From Schizosaccharomyces osmophilus (lineage: Eukaryota; Ascomycota; Schizosaccharomycetes; Schizosaccharomycetales; Schizosaccharomycetaceae), in NCBI RefSeq assembly GCF_027921745.1, contig NC_079239.1, forward strand, positions 3,375,501 to 3,439,500: a stretch of DNA of 64,000 nt. Direction: 5' to 3'. Both the position numbers and the translations under genes were made by a program. The notes under the pieces were generated by a model. That model did no database searches, was not told the origin of the DNA, and was given only the letters and a program-made list of their open reading frames with translations. Below, in pieces: positions 53,858 through 64,000 of the stretch; the stretch's first letter is position 1, and the number at the start of each line of letters is the position of its first letter.

Positions 53858-54662
53858 GCTTCTTCTAATAATGAATGGAGGGATGATTAATGCCACACAA
53901 GTGGTGTGTGCGTGTGTTTGTGTGTTGTTAATACAGAGAACGTGAACATTTATATTGTACAATACAAGCTTTATCTAGCAATATTTCGTATTATAGTAAT
54001 TGTATTTATAATTTTGTTAAATGACAGCTCATTAGTTAACTAATGTAATTTTGTTTTTTCTTGGAATTCCTAGAGAAAGCATACATAAGGTAAGAAGATG
54101 CTGAAACCAAAGATATTATTTTCTATAAGAGTATTTGGAGTGTGCATGTTCCATTAGAACATTGTAGAATGATAGAAAGGAATTATATGTAGAAACTGTT
54201 TGTTTTGCCATCCAAGATGGAGGTGTCTTTGCAAAGGAAGCTTACAAAGAGATGCACAAAGTTTACGATCTGACTCAGCCTTCGACATGATGATGAGTGA
54301 TCATTAGATATCTAAACGCCTTATAGTACCACCGCGGTGTTATCAAGACACACAACATTGCTAAATTGAGTATTCGCTTTATTGATCAATTGTTGGTACG
54401 TCACACATCAAGTTCACCAATAAACGCAAAAACACAAGGCAAATTGTTGCTAAGGAGGAAACAATTTTGTGCGTGAGTTGTGAAAATGTAGAATGCTGAA
54501 ATTACAAAGATTTCTCATTGATTTGTATGGATTGCTCATTTCTTTTGCGTTTTTGCCTTGCCTTGGAAGAGGCAGAAGGTATATATAGAGAAGGAAATAC
54601 CAGATGAAAAGAAGCATACAGATTCATATACGTTCATTTTTGAAGAAAAAAAACTTTTAATC
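53858..54662. other. intergenic with the promoter of the TauD-like gene
   Basis: The OPT 3' flank with a GTGTGTTTGTGTGTTG stretch near 53907-53927, then the promoter with the TATA box at 54580. No gene was seen. Confidence 0.6.
54580..54587 (+). promoter_or_regulatory. TATA box of the TauD-like gene
   Basis: TATATATA 76 bp before the ATG at 54663. Confidence 0.6.
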
Positions 54663-55862
54663 ATGAGTTCAACAACCGTTCTTGAAGCATTTCCAAAATT
54701 AACGCTTGAACATCAAGCATCAGAGCCGAACAACAAAAGGCAGGAGTTTTCATTATCCAAAAGCATCTATAATGGTCATTCGTCAAAGATATCAGAGGAG
54801 GAGAAGCTTGTTGTGAAGGAGAAGAATGGCACTTCAAACACATACTCTCTTCCTACAGACTATGCATACGCAGATTTGCTTCCTTCATTCCCAGATTCCA
54901 AGGACAGGCCCCTCGATAAAGTCGAATTTCATGATCGTGGACTCCAAGCAGATCCCAGTTTCTCCAATCTATTTCGAGACGTCACAAAGATTGAGCATTT
55001 AGGAAGGGACTTGGGAACTGCGTTGCACGGAGTTCAGTTGAGTCAACTGAGTAACGTACAGAAGGATGAATTGGCTCGATTGATGGCAGAACGAGGCATT
55101 GTTTATTTCCCCGATCAAAAACAGAGCATTGAGGAATTTGAGGCATTGGGTCTCTACTACGGAACACCTCATATTCATGGTGCCAATGCGATTCCAAGAA
55201 ATGAACGCTGGAAAAACTTTCATGTCGTTTATAGTGACGATAAAACCCAATCGGATACCGTCCAAAACGTTCCTCAGATCAGACAAATCCACACGGACGT
55301 CAGTTTCGAAGAACAGCCTACAGCACAAACTTTCTTCAAAGCTTTAAAAGTTCCCGACCAAGGAGGCGATACAGTGTTTTATTCCGGATACGCTGCTTAT
55401 GAGGCTCTTTCCGACCCTCTGAAGAACTACTTGGAGGGCTTAACATTGGTACACTCTGGTGTCGAGCAAGCAGAAATGAGACGCAAAGCAGGATTTGCCA
55501 CGCGTCGCGAGGGGATTTTGAACGCTCATCCAATTGTCCGTACCCACCCAGTTACAGGATGGAAGTCTCTATACGTTAGTCCTGGTTTCAGTCGATACAT
55601 TCCTGAAGTTCCTAGGGCTGAATCCGATGCAATTTTGAACTTTTTGTACGAACATGTAGCAAGTTTATCTGCTTCTACCGTCAAAATTCGATGGGCTGAA
55701 AACGGTGTCGTCGCATGGGACAATCGTGTTGTCTTGCACAGAGCTACATATGACCATTATCCTCAAACCCGTCATTTCATCCGTATTGCTGCCCGTGGTG
55801 AAAGACCCTTTTTGGACAAGAATAGTCGTCAGCGCAAAGATGTGCTTTCCGAATCCAACTAA
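54663..55862 (+). CDS. TauD/TfdA-type Fe(II)/2-oxoglutarate dioxygenase, likely sulfonate dioxygenase
   Basis: A single exon of 399 residues from the ATG at 54663; the frame opens upstream without support. The iron triad is visible: His210 and Asp212 in IRQIHTDVSFEE, and His359 in WDNRVVLHRATYDHYP. The 2-oxoglutarate Arg is in RHFIRIAARGER. The core starts near residue 100, after a polar N-tail. Family members release sulfite from taurine or related sulfonates under sulfur limitation; the exact substrate is unproven. S. pombe has a similar predicted sulfonate dioxygenase, as I recall. It lies among transporter genes. Confidence 0.9.
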   Translation: MSSTTVLEAFPKLTLEHQASEPNNKRQEFSLSKSIYNGHSSKISEEEKLVVKEKNGTSNTYSLPTDYAYADLLPSFPDSKDRPLDKVEFHDRGLQADPSFSNLFRDVTKIEHLGRDLGTALHGVQLSQLSNVQKDELARLMAERGIVYFPDQKQSIEEFEALGLYYGTPHIHGANAIPRNERWKNFHVVYSDDKTQSDTVQNVPQIRQIHTDVSFEEQPTAQTFFKALKVPDQGGDTVFYSGYAAYEALSDPLKNYLEGLTLVHSGVEQAEMRRKAGFATRREGILNAHPIVRTHPVTGWKSLYVSPGFSRYIPEVPRAESDAILNFLYEHVASLSASTVKIRWAENGVVAWDNRVVLHRATYDHYPQTRHFIRIAARGERPFLDKNSRQRKDVLSESN

Positions 55863-56775
55863 ACCATATACTTCTAATGATAACGAGAATAATATTTAAC
55901 GTTACAATTTTGTTTGTAAAAAGCCTGATGCACGTTAATTCCCAACTTGTGTAAATATCCCTAAAAAAAAGTAGTAGTATATTTCATCAAAAGCATTCTC
56001 ATAAAATCCGATGAAACAGAAAGCGAATCTCCTCAAAGATGAATCAGCTTTACCAATCTTTCCATATATTCCACTTTCGCTTCAACTACAACGAAGCGAC
56101 AGGTTTGCGTTCCTTGTGCTGATCACTTCGCTTCTTCAAATAAAATTGTAACTCAGGCAAGATCTATCTGATAACTTTGAGGGTTTCCTGCTTGAATCGC
56201 TCGTTTAATGGAATGGAATGCGCAAATTTAAACACTTGCTCGTTTCCAGAGACTCTGCACATAGAAACTGAGATTTTTTTTGCCATATCATAAAGTAAAA
56301 TCATCACATAGTGGCAGTTACAACCCGTTCTTAGTACTCGAGTACAAGAAAAGAAAATGACACAAGCTGGTCACTTACGGATGCTTCTCGTCCAAGTTTT
56401 ACCATCAAACAAAATGATCCTAGATACTAGGAAATCATTATAAGATCTTGAAACAAACACTGTATGATTTGACCATGGACCACGTCAAAATACTATTCGC
56501 TAAAATTCATAGAATATTATCTTAAAGAGTAAGTGGGCTTTATATATAGTGGTACTGTCGGTAGAAAAATTGCTAAGGAAACTCTACTTACACACAACAA
56601 AACAACGCTGTTGAGCATACCAAAATTATTTATTCAAAATACTTGACGAGCTTAATTGAGTTGATATCCCAAGAGTGTTGGAATGGATAAAAAGTAAAGT
56701 ATCGGTTGCAACAAGTAATTTTACCTTGACTCGGCTGAATAAAAACATACAAAAGTGATATGATATCGGTTTGGA
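55863..56775. other. intergenic with the promoter of the MFS gene
   Basis: About 0.9 kb with a CTATCTGATAACTTTG stretch near 56165 (GATA-type cores) and a TATATATA at 56541-56548. No coding sequence was recognised. Confidence 0.5.
56541..56548 (+). promoter_or_regulatory. probable TATA box of the polyamine-type MFS gene
   Basis: TATATATA 228 bp before the ATG at 56776. Confidence 0.45.
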
Positions 56776-58296
56776 ATGTCAAAAATGGAGATGTATGAAC
56801 AAAAACGGACCCCTGAAGGCTCTACCAGTAGTGAAAAAGAGAATACAAATGTATCCTTTCATGATTCGCCGCAATACCCTAAAGCATACCCTGACGAAAT
56901 TTTTTTAATAGATTTTGACAAGGATGACCCTGAACGACCCTTGAATTGGCCTACCGGGAAGAAGCTAATACACACAGCGCTATACGGAATGACAACGTTT
57001 GCTGCTCAATTCAATAGTACAACAATGTCACCTACTGCTGGACATCTGACAACTGTATACCCCATCGGTGAAGAGGTGGCGACGCTAGCTACCTCGCTTT
57101 ACGTCTTAGGGATCGCTTTTGGTCCTATGATTTTCGCACCTTTTTCAGAAATGAATGGCAGAAAGATGGGTGTCTTTTTGCCTTTTTTTATTTCCATGCT
57201 ACTTACGGCAGGCACGGCCAGTGCAGATAACGTGGCAGCCATTATGTGCACTCGTTTTTTTTCCGGATTGTTTGCTGGTGCTCCAATCGTTTCTTCGGGA
57301 GGTGTAATGGCTGATCTTTGGAACCCAGCTCATCGAGCTACTGCTATGGTTTTTTATGCATTCTTTGTCGTTAGCGGTGCCGATTTCGGTCCTATTATCA
57401 GTAGCTTGCTTTCAAGGGGTTCGGATACGGCTTGGCGATGGCCATTATGGTTTATGGTGATTGTTCAATCTGCCATTCTGCTTATTAATATGATAGTCAT
57501 TGATGAGACATATGTTCCTGTGATTTTAGCTAAGAAAGCTCGAAGTTTACGACTTTCTACAAAGAATTGGGGCTTACATGCTGCTCATGACCAGTACAAG
57601 CTGGATGCAAAGGAGTTTATAACTTTTCATCTGTTACGTCCTTTTGCAATGTTGGCAACACCAATTGTCTTTTTCATCGCCTTGTTTGCCAGTTATGTAT
57701 ATGGCATTCTCTATATAGTCTTGACTACCATCCCCTATACGTTTGAAATGTCAAGAAATTGGAAAGGGACAGTTGGTACTCTTCCCATGATTGCAATGTT
57801 TTTGGGTGTCGTGATTGGGGGTGTTATCAATACTATATGGAACAGAAAATATGCAAAAATGCTTCAAGAGAATGGCGGAGAACCTCTTCCCGAGCAAAGA
57901 CTACCGATGATGATGATGACAGGTTGGCTTATGCCAGCTGGTATCTTCGTCTTTGCTTGGACTTCCTACGAAAGTATTCATTGGATAGTACCATTTATAG
58001 GTATTGCTATGATAGGTGTTGGGTTTTTCATTATTTTCCAAGGATGCTTAAATTATCTTGTTGATACGTTCACTAAGTTTGCTGCATCAGCTATTGCTGC
58101 GAATACGTTTACGAGATCAATTTTCGGAGGTACTTTTCCTCTATTCTCTCGTATCATGTTCAAGAAGTTAGGTGTTCACTGGGGTGGCACTTTAGTAGGG
58201 TTTGTTGCTCTCGGAATGATTCCAATTCCTTTTGTATTTTATTTTTTTGGCGAAAAGCTACGTGGAAAAAATCCATATGTCAATCTTGTGTCTTAG
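56776..58296 (+). CDS. MFS transporter, DHA1 spermidine/drug antiporter type
   Basis: A single exon of 506 residues with 12 predicted membrane segments. The cytosolic tail ends [15 protein letters not shown], the fungal DHA1 hallmark before TM1. Motif A is replaced by the [11 protein letters not shown] variant of this subfamily. Motif C-like glycines are in [14 protein letters not shown]. Related S. pombe genes are annotated as spermidine-family transporters, and S. cerevisiae Tpo1-4 export polyamines. It sits immediately upstream of an agmatinase on the same strand, which makes polyamine transport a reasonable inference; direction and substrate are not shown. Confidence 0.9.
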   Translation: MSKMEMYEQKRTPEGSTSSEKENTNVSFHDSPQYPKAYPDEIFLIDFDKDDPERPLNWPTGKKLIHTALYGMTTFAAQFNSTTMSPTAGHLTTVYPIGEEVATLATSLYVLGIAFGPMIFAPFSEMNGRKMGVFLPFFISMLLTAGTASADNVAAIMCTRFFSGLFAGAPIVSSGGVMADLWNPAHRATAMVFYAFFVVSGADFGPIISSLLSRGSDTAWRWPLWFMVIVQSAILLINMIVIDETYVPVILAKKARSLRLSTKNWGLHAAHDQYKLDAKEFITFHLLRPFAMLATPIVFFIALFASYVYGILYIVLTTIPYTFEMSRNWKGTVGTLPMIAMFLGVVIGGVINTIWNRKYAKMLQENGGEPLPEQRLPMMMMTGWLMPAGIFVFAWTSYESIHWIVPFIGIAMIGVGFFIIFQGCLNYLVDTFTKFAASAIAANTFTRSIFGGTFPLFSRIMFKKLGVHWGGTLVGFVALGMIPIPFVFYFFGEKLRGKNPYVNLVS

Positions 58297-58968
58297 CCTA
58301 TTGCCTTTTTCTTCGGTGCAAATCAAGGTATTGGTATTTTCATTATATACTTTCATTTATAGATATAAAATTTGACTATGAGAGACAAGGACGCAGTTTA
58401 GCTATATTTACATAACTAATTGTTTAAAACATTCTTAATTTAGGGAAGCTGCTTTATATCCAAACTATTTAAAAAATATAATTTACCTTTCATTTTATCA
58501 TTATTTGTGTCTTTAGAAATTAAATAGTTTGCTAATAGCTATACCTTCGGCTACATAACAAACGATTAAGCTCAATGTTTGGTCTTTAGCAAATGGTTCC
58601 ATACTTTAAACACATCGTATTTCTCAATATTCTTTGATTGAAAGCCTAGCGTGTGCCTCCAAATATCAAAGCCTTGCTCGTCCTAGTTTGAATTTTTTTT
58701 TTTTTTTTTTTCTAAACAATCATAATAATATGTAGCATTATATTGTTTTGGCGTTGAGATGTGTAAATGCTTAGAACACACCGTGGAGATATAAAATGGC
58801 AATGACACCTATCGATCATTTCGTATTCTTTATGGAGCTTGTGATAAAATGATGTTCAACAATCATATATATGCCATAAATCGAAATAGCTGTTGTCCTC
58901 TTCATGCCGACAACTTTAGATACGATTATTATAAGAATTACCGTTAAAAAGGTTTCATCATTGTAAAA
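58297..58968. other. intergenic with the agmatinase promoter
   Basis: Contains a T run (~58695-58711) and a TATAAAA at 58790-58796. No other feature was seen. Confidence 0.55.
58790..58796 (+). promoter_or_regulatory. TATA box of the agmatinase gene
   Basis: TATAAAA about 175 bp before the ATG at 58969. Confidence 0.5.
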
Positions 58969-60210
58969 ATGATTATTCCTATCAAAAGTATGCTGCTTTT
59001 TACGCTACTACAATGTGCAATCATCCTTGCAAAAAGAATTGAAGATGCTGAAATGCTACCAAAAGTTGAGCATCATGTGCAACAGCCAACAGGTGCATAT
59101 GAAGAATCGCCTATTCCTGACAGTCAGCGTGCTGAACGTTGGAACTTTGACACTCAATTCTCCAATATGTTTGGGTTCGCACACTTGCCGCAAACGAAAT
59201 GTTTGACGGATTGGTCTGTTGACTACGACATTGCTATTGTCGGTGTGCCATTCGATACTGCAGTATCTTATCGACCAGGAGCAAGGTTTGGTCCTCGTGC
59301 TATTCGAACTGCTTCTTCTCGACAAACAAGTCTTCGTAGTTTTAATCCTGCTTTGAATATCAATCCTTACCAAGCGAACACAAAAATTATTGATTGCGGT
59401 GACATCCCTATTACACCTTTCGATAATAATTTGGCATTAAAACAAATGACAGAAGGCTACATTGACCTCCTGTCTCATTCTATTGCTACTCCCCCGGATT
59501 CGCGAAATACACGGACTTCAGCTTTGGCAAAGGATGGAAAGTTTCATCCTCGTTTGGTTTCGCTTGGTGGCGACCATTCAATTGCTTTATCTTCACTTAG
59601 AGCTCTTGGAAGTTTGTACCAAAATGTGAGCGTTATCCACTTTGATTCTCATCTCGATACGTGGAACCCATCCACGTATCGTTCGCATTGGATGTCCGAG
59701 CAATCAGAATTCACACATGGGACTATGTTTTGGCTTGCCGGCCAGGAAGGCCTTATCAACAATGGTAGCTCTATTCATGCAGGTCTGCGCACTCGGTTAA
59801 GTGGAACTGATTATTTTGATTACGAAGAAGACAAACGAGTTGGCTTTATGCTCATTGAGGCCAGTGAAATAGATGAGATTGGAGTCAAGGGCATAGTGGA
59901 GAGGATAAAGAAGACAGTTGGGAAAAACCTTGTATACCTTAGTATTGATATTGATGTGCTTGATCCAGGCTTGGCACCAGGGACAGGTACGCCTGAAACG
60001 GGTGGATGGACAAGCCGTGAAATGAAGAGTATCCTTCGAGGTTTAGATGGACACCTGAATATCGTAGGTGCAGATATTGTGGAAGTATCACCACCATACG
60101 ATGATCAGGCAGAAAGTACGGCTCTTGCTGCAGCCGATTTTATCTTTGAGATTGTTTCAATCATGGCGAAGAATCCGCTTTACGACATGGCAAGCATGAA
60201 AAGGGTGTAA
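58969..60210 (+). CDS. secreted agmatinase (ureohydrolase family)
   Basis: A single exon of 413 residues. The N-terminus is a signal peptide ([16 protein letters not shown]), so the enzyme enters the secretory path. The dinuclear Mn site is complete: His203 in GGDHS, Asp226/His228/Asp230 in HFDSHLDTW, and Asp327/Asp329 in [10 protein letters not shown]. The substrate loop GTPETGG is present. Agmatinase splits agmatine into putrescine and urea. S. pombe encodes similar secreted agmatinases; one I recall has the same length. Together with the MFS gene upstream, this suggests extracellular amine scavenging. Confidence 0.94.
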   Translation: MIIPIKSMLLFTLLQCAIILAKRIEDAEMLPKVEHHVQQPTGAYEESPIPDSQRAERWNFDTQFSNMFGFAHLPQTKCLTDWSVDYDIAIVGVPFDTAVSYRPGARFGPRAIRTASSRQTSLRSFNPALNINPYQANTKIIDCGDIPITPFDNNLALKQMTEGYIDLLSHSIATPPDSRNTRTSALAKDGKFHPRLVSLGGDHSIALSSLRALGSLYQNVSVIHFDSHLDTWNPSTYRSHWMSEQSEFTHGTMFWLAGQEGLINNGSSIHAGLRTRLSGTDYFDYEEDKRVGFMLIEASEIDEIGVKGIVERIKKTVGKNLVYLSIDIDVLDPGLAPGTGTPETGGWTSREMKSILRGLDGHLNIVGADIVEVSPPYDDQAESTALAAADFIFEIVSIMAKNPLYDMASMKRV

Positions 60211-60496
60211 AGCTCAAATATCGAGAAAAAATAGGCTTGCCTCTGTTTTTAATTCCCTATTTAATGTTAGGGTATCCTTTATGCGAATGGAAACTTTGAG
60301 ATGAATCTATATTTACTATGGAATACGCCTTTGCTACAGAAAACAATTATACAAAGTTAGAGGATTATGCGTATAGTTCGAAATGGTTATTTCCATAGAA
60401 TCATAGGTAAACACATTGATTTAATTTAAAGTCCAAACTATTTTTTAATACTAGCATGAATATAACGACTAACGATCAGTAGAATGCCATGAGGAA

Positions 60497-61240
60497 TTAA
60501 AGTGGATAATCGTAAGAAGATTCCCTGCGGCCAAGGAAGGCAAGGATGGCGGTTGTTATAGGTACATCACCCTCTGTCATATCAATGACAAGGTGTTGGG
60601 ATTCTGCATTGGAAGCAAAGCCCAGGATAGCTCGAGCAACCGTTTCTCTTGAGATGGACTGCTTAATGGATACATTACCGAGAGCAATCATTCCAGAGCT
60701 TGGATCGTCTGTGAGGATGGAAGGACGCAAAATTGTCCAGTCAATATCTTCGGTGCGTCTTATCAATTCTTGATCGGCAAGGAACTTGTAGTGGTAGTAA
60801 GTCGGGAGAGCCTTGTGGAGGTCTTCACTCATTTTCCTGTCGGCGGTTGTATAGTGAATGGGAGGAGGTTGATTCATATCACGATTGTCAATTGCAGACA
60901 CCATTATAATGCGACGGAGACCCGCTAATTTCATCGCATCATAAACTTTGACAGCGCCTTCATAATCTACAGCTTTCGTCCTTTCAGGGCCTCCCTTCCC
61001 ACCTGCACCAGCAGAAAATACAACTGTGTCGGTTTGGGTTTCCTTGAGCAGCCCAGCAATTTCGTTCGCCGATGCTTCTTCCAAAGAAAGAATTTTAGGT
61101 CGGCCATCCCTTTCTTCAACATCTTCTTTGTGGGAAGCATTACGGATCACATTGTAAACCACATGTTTGGATTCTCTGGCAAGTTTTGTAAAATGTAGGG
61201 CCACCTTTCCGTGACCTCCAAACACTGTAAATACTGTCAT
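60497..61240 (-). CDS. NmrA-like NAD(P)-binding reductase-type protein (atypical SDR)
   Basis: A single exon of 247 residues. The Rossmann start is VFTVFGGHGKVALHF with the GxxGxxA pattern. DTVVFSAGAGGKGGPERT and RIIMVSAIDNRD mark the NmrA/atypical SDR fold, close to S. cerevisiae YMR090W. The usual Tyr-x-x-x-Lys is seen as YYHYKFLADQELIRR. It may sense redox state or reduce a small substrate; the real role is unknown. It is cytosolic, with no targeting signal. It is divergent from the small gene at 61479. Confidence 0.87.
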   Translation of the reverse strand: MTVFTVFGGHGKVALHFTKLARESKHVVYNVIRNASHKEDVEERDGRPKILSLEEASANEIAGLLKETQTDTVVFSAGAGGKGGPERTKAVDYEGAVKVYDAMKLAGLRRIIMVSAIDNRDMNQPPPIHYTTADRKMSEDLHKALPTYYHYKFLADQELIRRTEDIDWTILRPSILTDDPSSGMIALGNVSIKQSISRETVARAILGFASNAESQHLVIDMTEGDVPITTAILAFLGRRESSYDYPL

Positions 61241-61345
61241 ATCAAAGGATTATATTTCACTTTCTCTATACTAAAGGATATGGAATCAAAAAGGATAAAG
61301 AATCAATGTGGTTGAATCTTAAGTGTAATTGTATTCACCAAGGAA

Positions 61346-61353
61346 TATATAAG
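61346..61353 (+). promoter_or_regulatory. TATA box before the small two-exon gene
   Basis: TATATAAG 126 bp before the ATG at 61479, in plus orientation. Confidence 0.5.
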
Positions 61354-61478
61354 ACGGACGGGCGAGAGAACAATCTAAGAGTTTTGCTTACTCATCTACG
61401 TAAGTAAGCTGACCTTGACGCATTCCTTTGTCTTCTTACCGTTCCAGGGCTACGCAATATCATATAACAAAAGCGATA

Positions 61479-61705
61479 ATGAACCCTTTTTCAGAAGGAG
61501 TTCATAGGTATTCTATGCGATTCAAACTGTTTATGTGTATATTAATTGCAATAGAAAACTTGATGAAACTCAATGGGAGCAAGAAATGATCAGAAACAGA
61601 GAAAGCGCTGAGCGCATGCTACTAGAACTGGATCGAAACCCTACGAAGGTTGTACGTATAAATTACCCGAAATGCTTCCCATTACAAGCTATAGAACGTT
61701 TGTAA
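61479..61705 (+). CDS. small two-exon protein, 59 residues, unrecognised
   Basis: Exon 1 is 61479-61507 and exon 2 is 61555-61705, joined across a 47-bp intron (donor GTATTC, branch ATTAAT, acceptor CAATAG). The frame is open for 59 residues: it starts MNPFSEGVHRKLDETQWEQE, continues with a charged helix (MIRNRESAERMLLELDRN) and ends with a basic tail and a Cys (KCFPLQAIERL). A TATA box is 126 bp upstream and the composition is protein-like. I know no family. It could also be a fragment of a longer gene, but stop, start and promoter all fit a short gene. Confidence 0.55.
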
Positions 61706-62027
61706 TGGACCTTATCTTACCTTTTCTTTGTATATTGTTTTTCTTGAGCCGACGTAATATATCTATTTTTTTTCGTATCGGTACATTTTAAGCTTAATAT
61801 AAACGACTCGCTTCTTTTAAGTGATATCACTTTTATGTTGTAGATCTACGGATTTGCAATAGATCTACTTGATCTTCTCATAGGAAAGATGCTGTTTCAA
61901 CAGCACACCATATGTTGAAAGAAATAGCTAATAGCATGGTTATTGCCCATCATATTTCGAATCGTTGATGGAAGTTAGATTTTATCAAGAGGTTTGTTCA
62001 GAATGGTTTTAAATGCGGAGTTCGAGT

Positions 62028-62035
62028 CTTATCTG
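62028..62035 (-). promoter_or_regulatory. GATA-factor site upstream of the Dal5-like gene
   Basis: CAGATAAG on the minus strand, ~75 bp before the ATG. Gaf1-type GATA factors control nitrogen genes and Fep1 iron genes in fission yeast; which one acts here is unknown. Confidence 0.4.
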
Positions 62036-62049
62036 TCGGTTTCACTTGG

Positions 62050-62058
62050 AATATATAG
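62050..62058 (+). promoter_or_regulatory. TATA box of the Dal5-like gene
   Basis: AATATATAG about 50 bp before the ATG at 62109. Confidence 0.5.
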
Positions 62059-62108
62059 CTTGCTCACTTCTTCCCAAAAACAATGAAGAAAAGGGACTTT
62101 AAAAAAAA

Positions 62109-63740
62109 ATGGGACTCGAAAGTGAGAATATTTATGAAACTGGAGAAAAAAATCAACGTTCCTCGTCGTTTGATGGTAGTGAAACAAATTCTTCTTCACC
62201 ATCAGAAATATCTCAGTCGAGAAAAGAAAAAGGCAATGTCAGCGTCGTAAAGGGGTTTTCTACTTTTGAAGAACAAGAACGTGCAATTGATTCTCATGTT
62301 GCAGGCATCGATGAAGCTTTGGCTGTTATACAGGATGATGAGGAATTTGAATACAGTGAAGCTGAAGATGCAAGGGTAAGATGGAAGATTGACTTCTTCG
62401 TACTCCCAGTCATGTGTATTACATATGGCGTTCAATATCTCGACAAGACGGCTGTCTCGTATGCAGCAGTATATGGAATGAAAGAAGCGGCCCATCTGAG
62501 TGGAGGCGCTTATAGCTGGCTCTCTACTATATTTTATCTTGGTTATATGATCGCTCAATATCCAGCTGGCTATCTTTTGCAAAGATACCCTATTCATTAC
62601 TTTTTGTTTACTGCTTCGTTTCTGTGGTCCGCGTGCGTTTTGTTGATGGCGGCTTGCACGAACCGACAAGGATTGCTTGCGTTGCGTTTTCTTTCGGGAC
62701 TCTTTGAAGGTTGCGTGAATCCGGCATTTGTGGCCCTGACCTCCATGTGGTATAAGCGGGAGGAACAACCAATGCGAACTGTAGCCTGGTATGCATTTAA
62801 TGGTGTCTCCACAATGGTGGGTGCGCTTTTGGGATACGGAACTGGTCACATTAAGGGGAGCTTACCGAATTGGAAATATCCATTTCTAGTCATAGGAGCA
62901 ATTTCAAACATATGGTCTTTTGTCTATATAATTTTTCCAAAGAACCCAGTACATGCAAAATTTTTGAATACTAGAGAAAAGCGAGTCGCGATAGAACGAG
63001 TACGGAAAAATCGCACAGGAATGGAAACAAAAAAATTCAAGCTTTCACAAGCTTTGGAAGCATTTAAGGACCCTCAAGTAATTTTGTTAGTTCTTTACAA
63101 TGGAATGTGTCAAGTCACAAACGCGATGTCTGTCTTTAGTGGTTTAATCATTCAGGGAATGGGATATTCTGGAATCAATGCTGTACTATTGACACTGCCT
63201 TCTGGTGCAGTCACCGTTGGTAGCATGATATTTGCAGGAGTATTTGCTCATGTGTTTAAAAAAGGAAGAATCTTTCTATGTATGTTCGTTAGCAGTTTCA
63301 CTATAGTAGGAGCCCTTATGATTTGGAAGATACCTGATTCGAATCCATGGGCCCGGGTGGTGGGTGTTTGGCTTTTCTCTCCTATCGCCTCAGGAAATGC
63401 ATTGGCTCTTTCGCTGTTGAGTTCCAATATAGCTGGATATTCAAAGAAAGTAACAGCGAATGCAACTATGTTTTTATTTTACTCCGTTGGCAACATTGTC
63501 TCACCACAGCTATTCAAGCCGAATCAAGTTCCTGAATATATCGAAGGACTTCAAGCATCACTTGTAGCAACCTGTTTATTTGAAGGTGTTTTAGTTCTTC
63601 TTGCGGTTTACTATATGTATGAAAACTACCGCAGGGATAAATTACTGGAAGGTCATCCAGAACTAAATTTTACCGAAAAAAACGAAGAGTTCCTCGACAA
63701 AACAGATCGAGAACAGATCAAGTTTCGGTATATTTGGTAA
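62109..63740 (+). CDS. MFS anion:cation symporter, Dal5/allantoate permease type
   Basis: A single exon of 543 residues. An acidic cytosolic tail leads to RVRWKIDFFVLPVMCITYGV and YLDKTAVSYAAVYGM, the signature of the ACS (Dal5/Tna1/Vht1-like) family. About 12 membrane segments follow; LFEGCVNPAFVALTSMWYKR is the conserved block after TM5. The family imports organic anions such as allantoate, ureidosuccinate, dipeptides, nicotinate or biotin. The substrate is not visible. A GATA-type site upstream suits nitrogen control. The gene ends 260 bp before the window edge; nothing is seen in that remainder. Confidence 0.92.
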   Translation: MGLESENIYETGEKNQRSSSFDGSETNSSSPSEISQSRKEKGNVSVVKGFSTFEEQERAIDSHVAGIDEALAVIQDDEEFEYSEAEDARVRWKIDFFVLPVMCITYGVQYLDKTAVSYAAVYGMKEAAHLSGGAYSWLSTIFYLGYMIAQYPAGYLLQRYPIHYFLFTASFLWSACVLLMAACTNRQGLLALRFLSGLFEGCVNPAFVALTSMWYKREEQPMRTVAWYAFNGVSTMVGALLGYGTGHIKGSLPNWKYPFLVIGAISNIWSFVYIIFPKNPVHAKFLNTREKRVAIERVRKNRTGMETKKFKLSQALEAFKDPQVILLVLYNGMCQVTNAMSVFSGLIIQGMGYSGINAVLLTLPSGAVTVGSMIFAGVFAHVFKKGRIFLCMFVSSFTIVGALMIWKIPDSNPWARVVGVWLFSPIASGNALALSLLSSNIAGYSKKVTANATMFLFYSVGNIVSPQLFKPNQVPEYIEGLQASLVATCLFEGVLVLLAVYYMYENYRRDKLLEGHPELNFTEKNEEFLDKTDREQIKFRYIW

Positions 63741-64000
63741 TCACTAGTCTTTCTTTTTCTTGTTTTCTTTGGATGAATGTTGTTTTAAATATGAGCTCAA
63801 ATATAAGGACTTAATGGCTAAATGAAGAAATGTAATCTTCTACTAGAAGCAAAAACAATCATAAATAATGACTGATTCTTTACATCCTATGCGACGCAGC
63901 AACTGATTCACCGGGTATGGTTTCAGACTACCAATGCGTAAAATATTTGTGCTATATTTTCTCACAGACGTAGACTTATATGTTTGTGAATATGTTTTCA

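Larger units (their letters stand above)
61706..62108. other. intergenic with the promoter of the Dal5-like gene
   Basis: Contains a CTTATCTG (62028-62035, a GATA-type site on the other strand) and an AATATATAG TATA element at 62050-62058, about 50 bp before the ATG. Confidence 0.55.

Noticed and set aside
62202-62849. 215-codon minus-strand frame inside the Dal5-like gene
   Set aside because: It is antisense to a strongly supported transporter; the composition is not protein-like.

Overview
This window is a piece of a fission yeast (Schizosaccharomyces) chromosome. The evidence is short introns with GTATGT/GTAAGT donors, CTAAC-type branch sites and AG acceptors, AT-rich intergenic DNA, a GTTCGA-type tRNA pair, and a run of genes in the order and orientation I remember for the S. 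pombe chromosome II block SPBC1289.01c to SPBC1289.12. Sequence details and everything beyond 26 kb differ from S. pombe, so a relative such as S. octosporus, S. osmophilus or S. cryophilus is likely. I cannot decide the species by eye.

From 1 to about 26 kb lies a conserved housekeeping block: a SEL1-repeat protein (chr4, cut by the window edge), the U2 snRNP factor uap2, the Ran GTPase spi1, the polarity protein pob1, V-ATPase subunit G (vma10), a mitochondrial PPR protein (ppr8), the shared Pol I/III subunit rpc40, UDP-GlcNAc pyrophosphorylase (uap1), tim21, the LisH transcription factor adn2, and the splicing proteins spf38 and usp109. Several are split by introns that I rebuilt exon by exon: uap2, spi1, pob1, vma10, ppr8, adn2, spf38 and usp109. 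Between tim21 and adn2 sit two items I do not remember from S. pombe: a cytochrome b5-like gene with a reading-frame problem at its last intron, and a possible small gene.

From 26 to 64 kb the remembered S. pombe order stops and the content looks accessory. It holds a Zn2Cys6 regulator, a tRNA-Pro/tRNA-Asn pair with unusual hairpins nearby, a decayed gene, an amino-acid permease, an unrecognised five-exon membrane protein, an HSL-type esterase, fructose-1,6-bisphosphatase (fbp1), a PhzF-like enzyme, an IML2/TTC39 protein, a GT34 galactosyltransferase and pyruvate decarboxylase. It ends with a run of nutrient genes: OPT peptide transporter, TauD-type dioxygenase, polyamine-type MFS transporter, secreted agmatinase, NmrA-like reductase, an unreported-looking two-exon small gene and a Dal5-like transporter. 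The right end reads as a nitrogen/sulfur scavenging set with separate TATA-type promoters.

No CRISPR array, rRNA gene, transposon or retroelement was recognised. The strongest candidates for something undescribed are the five-exon membrane protein at 34368-35520, the small two-exon gene at 61479-61705, and the inserted cytochrome b5-like gene at 18727-19485.
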